A stretch of DNA of 48,113 nt, taken from NCBI GenBank assembly GCA_022844015.1, contig JALHMO010000033.1:1-48113 (forward strand). The letters run 5' to 3'. Every line of letters begins with the position of its first letter. Position 1 is the stretch's first letter. Both the position numbers and the translations under genes were made by a program. Below the pieces are notes generated by a model. The model searched no databases. It saw only the letters and a list, made by a program, of their open reading frames with translations, and was not told where the DNA came from. Below, piece after piece: positions 16,140-25,018 of the stretch. This DNA comes from Reyranella sp. (lineage in GTDB: Bacteria; Pseudomonadota; Alphaproteobacteria; Reyranellales; Reyranellaceae).

Positions 16140-16167
16140 TTGTCGCTCGGACTCGCCATGCTATAAC
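16140..16167 (+). promoter_or_regulatory. Likely sigma70-type promoter of aroQ-accB-accC-aat
   Basis: A TTGTCG at 16140-16145 and TATAAC at 16162-16167 are spaced by 16 bases, about 30 bases before the aroQ start. The same -10 word occurs in the rpsF promoter of this window. Confidence 0.55.
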
Positions 16168-16199
16168 CCGCGGCGCTTTTGCAGGACGGGGAGGGAGAT

Positions 16200-16670
16200 T
16201 TGGCCGCACAGGACGCCCGGCAGGATGCGGCCGCCAAGCCGGTCCTCGTGCTCAATGGCCCCAATCTCAACATGCTCGGCAAGCGGCAGCCCGAGATCTA
16301 CGGTCGCGAAACCCTGGCCGATGTCGAGGAAGCGTGCCGCAGGGAAGCGGAGCGCCTGGGGATAAATCTCGAGTTCGTCCAGAGCAATCACGAAGGCGAC
16401 ATGGTCGGCCGGATTCAGGCGGCGCGCGAGAAGAACGCCGGAATCGTCATCAACGCCGGCGCCTACACCCACACCTCCGTCGCCCTGCTCGATGCCCTGA
16501 ACGCCGCCGAGCTGCCGGTGATCGAGGTCCACTTGTCCAACATCTACAAGCGTGAAAGCTTTCGCCACCATTCCTATATCAGCCCGGCTGCGGTCGGGGT
16601 GATCGCGGGGCTGGGCAGCCACGGCTACCTTCTGGCCCTGCAGGCGCTGGCCCGCCTGCTGGCACGCTGA
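16200..16670 (+). CDS. aroQ: Type II 3-dehydroquinate dehydratase
   Basis: I place the start at TTG 16200 because GGGAGGGAG lies just before it, giving 156 residues; TTG 16179 is an alternative. The signature [21 protein letters not shown] carries the catalytic Tyr and the flexible-loop Arg. The segments [31 protein letters not shown] (catalytic His region) and [22 protein letters not shown] are diagnostic for the dodecameric type II enzyme. It dehydrates 3-dehydroquinate to 3-dehydroshikimate in aromatic amino-acid synthesis. It is followed 24 bases later by accB, and aroQ-accB-accC is a common order in proteobacteria. The first ten residues before PVLVLNG are an Ala/Gln-rich extension of no known function. 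Confidence 0.95.
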   Translation: MAAQDARQDAAAKPVLVLNGPNLNMLGKRQPEIYGRETLADVEEACRREAERLGINLEFVQSNHEGDMVGRIQAAREKNAGIVINAGAYTHTSVALLDALNAAELPVIEVHLSNIYKRESFRHHSYISPAAVGVIAGLGSHGYLLALQALARLLAR

Positions 16671-16694
16671 CCTTCATCGCGGAGCACCGGCCCC

Positions 16695-17150
16695 ATGGCA
16701 AAGTTCGAGATGGATACCGAGTTCGTCCGCAAGCTGGCGCAGATCCTCCACGAGACCGGCCTCGGTGAGATCGAGCTGGCCGATGGCGACCGGCGCATCC
16801 GCATCGCGCGGCCCACGGTGACGGTCGCCGCCGCCCCCATGGTGGCAACGGCCGGCGGACCGGCAGGAGCGGCCTCGACCGACCCGGCCGGCGCGGCCAG
16901 CGACTTCGCCAAGCATCCGGGCGCCGTGAAATCGCCCATGGTCGGCACCGCCTATCTCGCACCCGAGCCCGGCAAGCCGAATTTCGTGTCGGTCGGCGAC
17001 GAGGTCGCTGCCGGCCAGACCCTGCTGATCATCGAGGCAATGAAGACCTTCAATCCCATCAAGGCGCGCAAGGCCGGCACGGTCACGCGCATCCTGATCG
17101 AGAATGCCCAACCCGTGGAGTACGACGAACCGTTGCTGGTCGTCGAATAG
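16695..17150 (+). CDS. accB: Biotin carboxyl carrier protein of acetyl-CoA carboxylase
   Basis: The 151-residue protein has the AccB layout: an N-terminal helical part (FVRKLAQILHETGLGEIELADGDRRIRIAR), a flexible Ala/Gly/Pro linker (about residues 45-75) and a biotinyl domain. The domain contains VKSPMVGTAYLAPEPGKPNFVSVGD and LLIIEAMKTFNPIKA. Lys117 in EAMK is the biotin attachment site. It carries carboxybiotin between biotin carboxylase and carboxyltransferase for malonyl-CoA formation. accC follows after 16 bases, and the transferase subunits are not in the window. Confidence 0.96.
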   Translation: MAKFEMDTEFVRKLAQILHETGLGEIELADGDRRIRIARPTVTVAAAPMVATAGGPAGAASTDPAGAASDFAKHPGAVKSPMVGTAYLAPEPGKPNFVSVGDEVAAGQTLLIIEAMKTFNPIKARKAGTVTRILIENAQPVEYDEPLLVVE

Positions 17151-17166
17151 GGACGCCGCCGCCGCG

Positions 17167-18510
<1,344 letters not shown>

Positions 18511-18511
18511 C

Positions 18512-19168
18512 GTGCCGGCGATGGAGATCACGCCCGACCTCCTGCTGCAGGCCTATCGGATCGGCGTCTTCCCGATGGGCGAGCGCCGCGACGATCCCAA
18601 GCTCCACTGGCTCGATCCAAGGCGGCGCGCCGTGCTGCCGCTCGACGGCTTCCACCTGCCCCATCGGCTGGCGCGCACGATCCGCGCCGGCCATTTTCGG
18701 GTCACCGCCGACACGGCCTTCAGCGAGACGGTCCGGGCCTGCGCCGAGCCGCGGCCGGGTCATCCCGAGAGCTGGATCAACGGCCCGATCGTCGAGCTGT
18801 ACACCGAGCTGCATCGCCGCGGCCACGCCCACAGCGTCGAATGCTGGACCGACGGCCAGCTCGTCGGCGGCCTGTATGGCGTCTCGGTCGGCGCGGCGTT
18901 CTTCGGCGAGAGCATGTTCACGCGCCAGCGCGACGCCTCGAAGGTGGCCCTGGTCCATCTGGTGGCGCGGCTGATCGTCGGCCGATTCCGCCTGCTCGAT
19001 TGCCAGTTCATGACCGAGCACCTGCGCGGCTTCGGCGCCGTCGAGATCGCGCGAGAGGAGTTCCGACCGCTGCTGTCGGCAGCGATCGAGCAGCCGGCGG
19101 AGTTTCAGCGCGACCTGGACGGCGCCGACCCCTGCGCCATCGTGCAGGCGAGCACGCGAACGTCGTAG
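18512..19168 (+). CDS. aat: Leucyl/phenylalanyl-tRNA-protein transferase
   Basis: The product is 218 residues from GTG 18512, or 215 from ATG 18521. GAGG at 18504-18507 fits the GTG better by spacing. Diagnostic segments are LLLQAYRIGVFPMGE, LHWLDPRRRAVLPLDGFHLP, TWINGPIVELYTELHRRGHAHSVE (read here as SWINGPI) and LVGGLYGVSVGAAFFGESMF, then LLDCQFMTEHLRGFGAVEI. The enzyme transfers Leu or Phe from tRNA to proteins with N-terminal Arg or Lys, creating N-degrons read by ClpS and destroyed by ClpAP. clpS and clpA are in this window at 31.6-34.4 kb. Its last 64 bases overlap the convergent DUF2155-type gene. Confidence 0.95.
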   Translation: MPAMEITPDLLLQAYRIGVFPMGERRDDPKLHWLDPRRRAVLPLDGFHLPHRLARTIRAGHFRVTADTAFSETVRACAEPRPGHPESWINGPIVELYTELHRRGHAHSVECWTDGQLVGGLYGVSVGAAFFGESMFTRQRDASKVALVHLVARLIVGRFRLLDCQFMTEHLRGFGAVEIAREEFRPLLSAAIEQPAEFQRDLDGADPCAIVQASTRTS

Positions 19169-19566
19169 ACGCCGTGGTCGAGCGCCGACAGCGACGGCGT
19201 CGAGGCGAACATCCAGCCGGCGAACAGCTTCTCCTCCGGCTGGCCCGGCTTGTGATCGACGATGGTGAGATAGGCCACCGCCTCGGGCGGCGCCTCCGGA
19301 ACGTTGACCAGGCAGTCGCCGACCGAGATTTCCAGGGTGCCGAAGCGGGTCGCCTCGCCGACCGGGGCGACGAAGCGCTGGGTGCGTGCGGTGACCTTGT
19401 CGAGGCCCTGCAGCTCGGCAACCCGCCTGCCCGGCCCGTCCGGTATCGGCCGCAGGTTGGCGCTGGCCGCGCGCGGTTGCGGTTGGAGCCGCTGCTGCGG
19501 CAGCGCGGGCACTGCGATCGCGACCACACCCGCGACCGATGCCGCCAGCACCAGGAGCGCTCGCAC
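19105..19566 (-). CDS. DUF2155-type exported protein
   Basis: I take GTG 19566 as start (VRALLVLAASVAGVVAIAVPALPQQ), two bases after the stop of the preceding 75-aa gene, giving 153 residues. It has a signal peptide, a Pro/Gln-rich spacer and a compact C-terminal domain. The domain pattern is FGTLEISVGDCLVNVPEAPPEAVAYLTIVDHKPG then LFAGWMFASTPSLSALDHGVYDVRVLAC. The GWMFASxPSLSALDHxVYDVxVL stretch is what I associate with the DUF2155 family, widespread in alphaproteobacteria and of unknown function. It is last in a minus-strand run with NDUFA12-like, mlaD and the 75-aa gene. Its 3' end overlaps aat tail to tail by 64 bases. Confidence 0.82.
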   Translation of the reverse strand: MRALLVLAASVAGVVAIAVPALPQQRLQPQPRAASANLRPIPDGPGRRVAELQGLDKVTARTQRFVAPVGEATRFGTLEISVGDCLVNVPEAPPEAVAYLTIVDHKPGQPEEKLFAGWMFASTPSLSALDHGVYDVRVLACTMAQGSAPSRSR

Positions 19567-19568
19567 GC

Positions 19569-19796
19569 TCAGCGCTTGCCGGTGCAGGGCACCTCCAGCC
19601 CGTCGATCAGCTCGTGCAGGGCAGCCTTGATCTGATCGGCATCGCATCCCATCAGGACTCCATCCTCCAGCGCGTCGGCGCAGAGCGATTCGATTTCCTG
19701 GATGTTCTGGTTGAGGACTTTGATCTTTTCGAGGCACGACACGGGCTTGCCGTCGGGTTGGCGCCAGGTCGGGGGGAGCTTGGAACGGGCGTGCAT
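19569..19796 (-). CDS. Small conserved-looking protein, 75 aa, unknown function
   Basis: ATG 19796 overlaps the mlaD stop by one base (TGATG), and GTG 19799 one codon earlier is possible. The protein is soluble and hydrophilic, with Cys at three positions and a helical centre (CLEKIKVLNQNIQEIESLCADALEDGVLMGCDADQIKAALHELIDGL) whose heptad-like spacing suggests a short coiled coil. I do not recognise a family. The tight coupling to mlaD and the DUF2155-type gene argues that it is real and expressed. Confidence 0.72.
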   Translation of the reverse strand: MHARSKLPPTWRQPDGKPVSCLEKIKVLNQNIQEIESLCADALEDGVLMGCDADQIKAALHELIDGLEVPCTGKR

Positions 19797-20245
19797 CACT
19801 TGGACCCTGTGCCTCCGAACATGAACTTCGCGATCAGCTCCGACAAGGGGATCGCCCCCTGAGTCTTGTCGATCTCGCCACCCGGCTTGATCATGGTCCT
19901 GTCGCTGCCCGGCTCAAGAATGACGACCATGCCGCCCAGCAGCGACTCGCTCACGATCTTGGCATGCGTATCGACCGGCAGATCGAGCCCTGCCGACACC
20001 ATCATGCGGACGATCGCCTGGTAGGTGCTGCGGTCGAGCTCGAAGCTCGTCACCGCACCCACCTTCACGCCGCTCACCGTCACGTCGGCGCCGCGCTTGA
20101 GGCCGTCGATCCGGTCGAAGCGGGCGATGACCTCGTAGCCATCGGGTGATCTCCGGTCCGACTTGGCGAACGCGTAGAAGACGAACACGCCGGCCACCAG
20201 CAGCACCAGTGCACCCACGATCGTCTCGACGATATTGCGACCCAC
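19796..20245 (-). CDS. mlaD: MlaD-type (MCE-domain) lipid transport protein
   Basis: The 149-residue protein has one N-terminal membrane helix (MGRNIVETIVGALVLLVAGVFVFYAFAKS) and a single MCE domain. Matching segments are YEVIARFDRIDGLKRGADVTVSGVKVGAVTSFELD and AKIVSESLLGGMVVILEPGSD. This is the size and order of MlaD, the hexameric periplasmic subunit of the MlaFEDB retrograde phospholipid transporter. The mlaF, mlaE, mlaC and mlaB genes are not next to it. It is instead flanked by an NDUFA12-like gene 24 bases upstream and a 75-aa gene overlapping downstream. The separation of mlaD from its transporter genes is a common alphaproteobacterial arrangement, as far as I recall. Confidence 0.93.
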   Translation of the reverse strand: MGRNIVETIVGALVLLVAGVFVFYAFAKSDRRSPDGYEVIARFDRIDGLKRGADVTVSGVKVGAVTSFELDRSTYQAIVRMMVSAGLDLPVDTHAKIVSESLLGGMVVILEPGSDRTMIKPGGEIDKTQGAIPLSELIAKFMFGGTGSK

Positions 20246-20269
20246 GCCCTTTCCCCACCAGCAGCGGCG

Positions 20270-20620
20270 TCAGCCCGGCCGCCACGCCTCGTAGGGCGGT
20301 TTGGGTTTCTCACCGCTGGAAAGCGTGTGACCCGGCGGGCGGTAGGCGCCGGCCGTGCCGCTGAGGTTGGGCACGTGCTCCTTCTGCCACGTCTTGCGCG
20401 GCAGGCCGCCGGGCGGCGGCACCTCGTTCGTCGTGTAGTGCAGCCAGCCATGCCAGTCGGGCGGAACGCGCGAGGCTTCGGCAACGCCGTTGTACATCAC
20501 CCAGCGCTTGCGCCGCTGCCCCGCAACGACGCGCTTGTCCTGGAAATAGCGGTTGCCTTCGGCATCGGTGCCAACGAGCTCGCCGCGTCTCTTGGTGAAC
20601 AGCCACGTGCCGATGGTCAT
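20270..20620 (-). CDS. NDUFA12-family complex I accessory subunit
   Basis: Start ATG 20620 (MTIGTWLFTKRRGELVGTDAEGNRYFQ) gives 116 residues. The motif GTWLFTKRRGELVGTDxxGNxYF, then RRKRWVMYNGVAEASRVPPDWHGWLHYT and PPYEAWRPG at the C-terminus are diagnostic of the NDUFA12/B17.2 family. In alphaproteobacteria and mitochondria it is an accessory subunit of respiratory NADH:ubiquinone oxidoreductase. It is encoded away from the nuo cluster, as usual for this subunit. It is the first gene of the minus-strand run with mlaD and the DUF2155-type gene. This is also a strong hint to the alphaproteobacterial origin of the window. Confidence 0.95.
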   Translation of the reverse strand: MTIGTWLFTKRRGELVGTDAEGNRYFQDKRVVAGQRRKRWVMYNGVAEASRVPPDWHGWLHYTTNEVPPPGGLPRKTWQKEHVPNLSGTAGAYRPPGHTLSSGEKPKPPYEAWRPG

Positions 20621-20785
20621 GCGCAACCCATGCTTCGAAAGTTACCGCGCCGCTTGTACGCGGAGGCCAGGAAGCGCGCAACGCGACTGTCCTGGCGGCG
20701 ACAGTCACATCGTCCGACGGCGAGAAACCGCATCGCTTTTGCCCCCTGTTGCGCGCTTGCATCATCTAGTACCATCAACACCTTG

Positions 20786-20823
20786 CTCTACAAAATGTAG
20801 TTGCGCACACAAGATTTTGTAAT
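20786..20823 (+). promoter_or_regulatory. Candidate pair of NrdR boxes upstream of nrdJ
   Basis: The 301-base gap 20621-20921 holds no gene. Its AT-rich middle contains two imperfect inverted repeats. CTACAAAATGTAG lies at 20789-20801, and ACACAAGATTTTGTAA lies at 20808-20823. The second matches about 12 of 16 positions of the NrdR-box pattern as I recall it (acaCwAtATaTwGtgt); the first matches poorly (about 9). Their starts are 22 bases apart, roughly two helical turns. A ribonucleotide reductase gene downstream makes NrdR control plausible. No B12 riboswitch was seen in this leader. Confidence 0.45.
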
Positions 20824-20921
20824 TTACTATCAATCAGTGCCCACATGTGTGTGCTCGAAAGCGACAGAGCACCTCCCGCAAACGACTTCAAGAGACGGGA
20901 AATGGGCACGGGGGACCGTCG

Positions 20922-23900
20922 ATGCGCTTTGAGCGTCGGTATACGCAAGCAGGAAGATCGCCATTCGAAGGAGTGGCGTTTCGTGCTGCCGATTCCGAGA
21001 TCCGCAATCCCGATGGCTCGATCGTGTTCCAGATGTCGGGACTCGACGTACCGGCGGACTGGTCGGCGGTTGCCGTCGATATCCTCGCCCAGAAGTATTT
21101 CCGGCGGTCCGGCATTCCGGCGCGGACGACGCGGGTGGCCGAGCCCGATATGCCGCAATGGCTGTGGCGCTCGATTCCCGACGAAGCCGCGCTCGGGCAT
21201 CTGCCCGAGGCCGATCGTTTCGTCGGCGAGACCAGCGCGCGCCAGGTGTTCCATCGCATGGCCGGCGCCTGGACCTATTGGGGCTGGCGCGGCGGCTATT
21301 TCGACAGCGAGGCCGATGCGCGCGCCTTCCACGACGAGCATTGCCACATGCTGGCGACGCAGGTTTGCGCACCCAACTCCCCGCAGTGGTTCAACACGGG
21401 CCTGCATTGGGCCTATGGCATCGACGGCCCGGGCCAGGGCCATTGGTTCGTCGATCATCAGGATGGCGTCGCCCGACCCTCCTCGTCCGCCTACGAGCGG
21501 CCGCAACCGCATGCCTGCTTCATCCAGGGAGTTGCCGACGACTTGGTGAACGAGGGCGGCATCATGGATCTGTGGGTCCGCGAAGCCAGGCTCTTCAAGT
21601 ACGGCTCGGGCAGCGGCTCCAACTTCTCGCGCGTGCGCGGCGCGGGCGAGAGGCTTACGGGCGGCGGCCGATCCTCCGGGTTGATGTCGTTCCTGCGCAT
21701 CGGCGATCGCGCGGCCGGCGCCATCAAGTCCGGCGGCACGACCCGCCGCGCCGCCAAGATGGTGTGCGTCGACATCGACCATCCGGACGTCGAGGATTTC
21801 ATCGCCTGGAAGACGGTCGAGGAGCAGAAGGTCGCCGCGCTGGTCGCCGGGTCGCGGCTCGCCAACCGCCATCTCAACGCGGTGATGCGTGCCTGCGTCG
21901 ACAGCAGCCTCTCCGGCGATCAGGCCTTCGATCCCAAGTGCAACCCGGCGCTGCGCCGGGAAATCTCGGCCGCCCGCAAGGCGATGCTGCCGGAGAGCTA
22001 CGTCCAGCGGGTCATCCAGTTCGCCCGCCAGGGCTATCGCGAGATCGAGTTCCCGATCTACGACACCAATTGGGAGTCGGAGGCCTACCTTACCGTCGCC
22101 GGCCAGAACGCGAACAACTCGGTACGCATCACCGACGCTTTCCTGCGTGCCGTCGGGGCCGACCAGCCGTGGGCCTTGACCGAGCGCACGACCGGCAGGA
22201 CCGCGCGAACCGTCGGCGCGCGCAGGCTGTGGCAGAGCGTCGCCGAGGCGGCATGGCAATCGGCCGACCCGGGCGTGCAGTACGACACGACGATCAACGA
22301 GTGGCACACCTGCCCGGCCTCGGGACGTATCAACGCCTCGAACCCGTGCTCGGAATACATGTTTCTCGACGACACGGCGTGCAATCTCGCGTCGATCAAC
22401 CTGATGCGGTTCCGGCGCGCCGACGGGCCGTTCGACGTCGAGGCGTTCCAGCACGCGGTCCGGCTGTGGACCGTGGTGCTCGAAATCTCGGTGATGATGG
22501 CGCAATACCCGTCCCGCCGGATCGCCGAGCTGTCCTGGCGCTACCGGACACTGGGCTTGGGCTACGCCAATCTCGGCGCCCTCCTGATGGCGTCGGGACT
22601 GGCTTACGACAGCGTCGCCGGCCGGGCAATCGCGGCCGCTGTGACCGCCGTCATGACGGGAGCTGCCTACGCCACGTCGGCCGAGATGGCACGCCTGCTC
22701 GGCGCGTTCGCTGGCTACGCTTCCAACCGCGACGCCATGCTCCGGGTCGTGCGCAACCACAAGCGCGCCGCGCACGGTGAGGCATCCGGATACGAAGGGC
22801 TGTCGATCACGCCGGTTCCGTTCGATGCTCGCCACTGTCCCGATCCGGAGCTCGCCGCAGCCGCCCGGCGCCAGTGGGACGACGCCCTGATGCTGGGCGA
22901 ACGCTACGGCTATCGCAACGCTCAGGTGTCGGTGATCGCTCCGACCGGAACGATCGGCCTGGTGATGGATTGCGACACCACCGGCATCGAGCCCGATTTC
23001 GCGCTGGTCAAGTTCAAGAAGCTCGCGGGCGGCGGATACTTCAAGATCATCAACCGGACGGTTCCCCTCGCCTTGCGGAGCCTGGGCTATGGCGAGGCCG
23101 CGATCACGCGCATCGTCGACCATGCCGTGGGCCACGGCTCCCTCGCAACCGCACCGGCGATCAACCACGCCAGCCTGGCCGAGCGTGGCTTCGACAGGTC
23201 GACGATCGACCGTATCGACAAGGCGATCGTCACCGCCTTCGACATTCGGTATGCCTTCTCGCGCCACGTCCTCGGCGATGCCTTCTGTCGCGACATCCTC
23301 GGCCTCGACGACGCCGCGTTCGCCGATCCCAGGCTCGACGTGCTGGCGCGCCTCGGCTTCTCGCGAAGCGACATCGCAGCCGCGAACCGGCATGCCTGCG
23401 GGACGATGACCCTGGAGGGCGCTCCCGATCTCGCGCACCATCACCTGGCGGTGTTCGACTGCGCCAACGCGTGCGGTCGGGAAGGCACGCGCTTCCTGTC
23501 GGCGGAGAGCCATATCCGCATGATGGCGGCCGCGCAGCCGTTCGTTTCGGGCGCGATCTCCAAGACCATCAACATGCCGAACTCGGCGACGGTCGAGAAT
23601 TGCCGCGACGCCTACGAACTGTCGTGGCGGCTCGGGCTGAAGGCCAACGCCCTCTATCGCGACGGGTCGAAGCTCTCCCAGCCGTTGTCGGCGATGGTCC
23701 TGGGCGACGATCTGGCGGCCAATGACGACGACCTCGACCTGCCGCCCCTCGCGCGGGTCCCGGTCATTGCCGAGCGCATCGTCGAACGCATCGTCGAGCG
23801 CGAGGTGCGGGCTGGCCGCGAACGCCTGCCGCAGCGGCGCAAGGGGTACACGCAGAAGGCAATCGTCGGCGGCCACAAGGTCTATCTCCGTACCGGCGAG

Positions 23901-24617
23901 TACGAGGATGGCAGGGTCGGCGAGATATTCATCGACATGCACAAGGAAGGCGCCGCCTTCCGCAGCCTGATGAACAACTTCGCCATCGCCATCTCGATCG
24001 GGCTGCAGTACGGCGTGCCGCTCGAGGAGTTCGTGGAAGCCTACACGTTCACGCGCTTCGAGCCGTCGGGCATCGTGGAAGGCAACGACGCCATCAAGAT
24101 GTCGACCTCGCTGATCGACTACATATTCCGCGAGCTGGCGATCTCCTATCTTGGGCGCAGCGACCTGGCGCACGTCGAGCAGGCCGATCTGCGGCCCGAC
24201 GGCGTCGGCCGCGGCGAGAACCAGGGCGAGTTGCCGGCACCCGGCACCGAGGCGGCAGAGGCTGCGGCCGCCGCGGTAAACCGCATCGCCAGCGTCGGCT
24301 ACACGCGCAGCAACCTTTACATCCTGAACGGCCGGATGGCCGGCAATGTCGCCCTCGCCGAAGAGGCGATCGCGGCCGGCCACCCGCCCACGGAACTGAC
24401 GAACGGCCCAGCCGTCGCTAAGGCGTCAAACGCCCAGGCGGCCGTCGTCGGCGTCGCGCACGGAGAGGCATCCACCTCGGCTCTCGGTTTCGCTCTCGAA
24501 GCGAAGCTCCGGGGGTTCGAGGGCGATGCCTGCCCGGAATGCGGCAACTTCACCATGGTCCGCAACGGGACGTGCCTCAAGTGCACGACCTGCGGCGGTA
24601 CCACCGGATGCAGTTGA
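20922..24617 (+). CDS. nrdJ: Vitamin B12-dependent (class II) ribonucleotide reductase
   Basis: ATG 20922 ([21 protein letters not shown]), after GGGGGA, gives 1231 residues, the usual length of the long proteobacterial NrdJ. The active-site cysteines can be placed from the codons. Cys199 is in HACFIQGV, the thiyl-radical Cys476 is in NPCSEY, and the reducing partner Cys487 is in [12 protein letters not shown]. The C-terminus carries a zinc-ribbon-like tail [23 protein letters not shown] ending TTGCS, which in this class delivers electrons. [19 protein letters not shown] is the phosphate-loop region. It reduces ribonucleotides to deoxyribonucleotides with adenosylcobalamin and needs no oxygen. 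It stands alone with a promoter region of its own. Confidence 0.98.
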   Translation: MRFERRYTQAGRSPFEGVAFRAADSEIRNPDGSIVFQMSGLDVPADWSAVAVDILAQKYFRRSGIPARTTRVAEPDMPQWLWRSIPDEAALGHLPEADRFVGETSARQVFHRMAGAWTYWGWRGGYFDSEADARAFHDEHCHMLATQVCAPNSPQWFNTGLHWAYGIDGPGQGHWFVDHQDGVARPSSSAYERPQPHACFIQGVADDLVNEGGIMDLWVREARLFKYGSGSGSNFSRVRGAGERLTGGGRSSGLMSFLRIGDRAAGAIKSGGTTRRAAKMVCVDIDHPDVEDFIAWKTVEEQKVAALVAGSRLANRHLNAVMRACVDSSLSGDQAFDPKCNPALRREISAARKAMLPESYVQRVIQFARQGYREIEFPIYDTNWESEAYLTVAGQNANNSVRITDAFLRAVGADQPWALTERTTGRTARTVGARRLWQSVAEAAWQSADPGVQYDTTINEWHTCPASGRINASNPCSEYMFLDDTACNLASINLMRFRRADGPFDVEAFQHAVRLWTVVLEISVMMAQYPSRRIAELSWRYRTLGLGYANLGALLMASGLAYDSVAGRAIAAAVTAVMTGAAYATSAEMARLLGAFAGYASNRDAMLRVVRNHKRAAHGEASGYEGLSITPVPFDARHCPDPELAAAARRQWDDALMLGERYGYRNAQVSVIAPTGTIGLVMDCDTTGIEPDFALVKFKKLAGGGYFKIINRTVPLALRSLGYGEAAITRIVDHAVGHGSLATAPAINHASLAERGFDRSTIDRIDKAIVTAFDIRYAFSRHVLGDAFCRDILGLDDAAFADPRLDVLARLGFSRSDIAAANRHACGTMTLEGAPDLAHHHLAVFDCANACGREGTRFLSAESHIRMMAAAQPFVSGAISKTINMPNSATVENCRDAYELSWRLGLKANALYRDGSKLSQPLSAMVLGDDLAANDDDLDLPPLARVPVIAERIVERIVEREVRAGRERLPQRRKGYTQKAIVGGHKVYLRTGEYEDGRVGEIFIDMHKEGAAFRSLMNNFAIAISIGLQYGVPLEEFVEAYTFTRFEPSGIVEGNDAIKMSTSLIDYIFRELAISYLGRSDLAHVEQADLRPDGVGRGENQGELPAPGTEAAEAAAAAVNRIASVGYTRSNLYILNGRMAGNVALAEEAIAAGHPPTELTNGPAVAKASNAQAAVVGVAHGEASTSALGFALEAKLRGFEGDACPECGNFTMVRNGTCLKCTTCGGTTGCS

Positions 24618-24694
24618 GCATGCGCGACACGCGTACCTGCGTAACCCGGGGCCCTAGCGGTTGGGTGCCTCAAAGCTAACCATAGGAGACAGTC

Positions 24695-24751
24695 ATGGCT
24701 GCTAAGAAGAAGGCTGCGAAGAAGAAAGCTGCGAAGAAGAAGAAGCAGTAA
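24695..24751 (+). CDS. 18-residue Lys/Ala peptide
   Basis: The frame encodes MAAKKKAAKKKAAKKKKQ (10 Lys, 6 Ala), with AGGAGA seven bases before the ATG, a strong ribosome site. Nine Lys codons are AAG and one is AAA. It lies 77 bases after nrdJ and immediately before a series of RNA hairpins and a terminator. The KKK-AA periodicity resembles the basic tails of histone-like proteins, but it is too short to be a normal nucleoid protein. It could be a real micropeptide or a translated leader. No family is known to me. Confidence 0.55.
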   Translation: MAAKKKAAKKKAAKKKKQ

Positions 24752-24770
24752 AGAAGGAAGGGCAAAACAA

Positions 24771-24910
24771 GCCAAAGTCAGACTTTGGCCCCTCTAATCT
24801 AACGCCTTTCGGCTTCCGCGTGGGACCCTCACGGCCCCACCGGAAGCCCACTTCTAGTGTTATTTGTCTAATGCCAATGCGACACCCCGCCAGCGGGGGT
24901 GGAAAGGCGT
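24771..24910 (+). ncRNA. Candidate structured RNA with a three-way junction
   Basis: A 9-bp perfect hairpin GCCAAAGTC/GACTTTGGC with one central base lies at 24771-24789. A 9-bp helix then pairs 24802-24810 (ACGCCTTTC) with 24902-24910 (GAAAGGCGT). Inside it, helix P2 pairs 24811-24818 (GGCTTCCG) with 24841-24848, extended by GTGGG/CCCAC after one bulged base. Helix P3 pairs 24883-24888 (CACCCC) with 24896-24901. P2 and P3 abut the closing helix directly, leaving one 34-base linker, the geometry of a compact three-way junction. It is followed by a terminator. Pairing is by eye, with no covariation data. Confidence 0.5.
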
Positions 24911-24922
24911 AACTGAGCACGA

Positions 24923-24954
24923 GTCCGGCGACCTCGGTCTGCCGGACTTTTTTT
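24923..24954 (+). terminator. Intrinsic terminator after nrdJ and the structured RNA
   Basis: GTCCGGC at 24923-24929 pairs with GCCGGAC at 24941-24947 across an 11-base loop and is followed directly by seven T (24948-24954). It ends eight bases before the first possible tetR-frame ATG. Confidence 0.9.
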
Positions 24955-24974
24955 GCCCTTGATGGTCGCCCCTG

Positions 24975-25014
24975 TTCAGACTACATCGCGGAATATGGAT
25001 ACTGACCATTCAGT
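24975..25014 (+). promoter_or_regulatory. tetR promoter with overlapping operator
   Basis: The perfect inverted repeat ACTGA-CCAT-TCAGT lies at 25001-25014. A weak promoter, TTCAGA (24975-24980) and GATACT (24998-25003) with 17-base spacing, would put the operator over the -10 and start site. This is the usual layout for a self-repressing TetR gene. The -35 and -10 each match only four of six consensus bases. Confidence 0.5.
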
Positions 25015-25018
25015 CATT

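Noticed and set aside
20621..20921. Possible cobalamin riboswitch before the B12-dependent reductase
   Set aside because: No B12-box (GCCACTG) or paired core elements were seen in the leader.
20775..24383. 1202-codon open frame on the minus strand opposite nrdJ
   Set aside because: It mirrors the codon structure of nrdJ in a high-GC gene, lacks recognisable domains and has an Arg/Asp/Gly-rich composition typical of antisense shadow frames.
24840..24920. Words resembling a thiamine-pyrophosphate riboswitch (AATGCCA, CTGAG)
   Set aside because: The order is reversed relative to the THI element and the flanking conserved blocks are missing, so the resemblance is coincidental.
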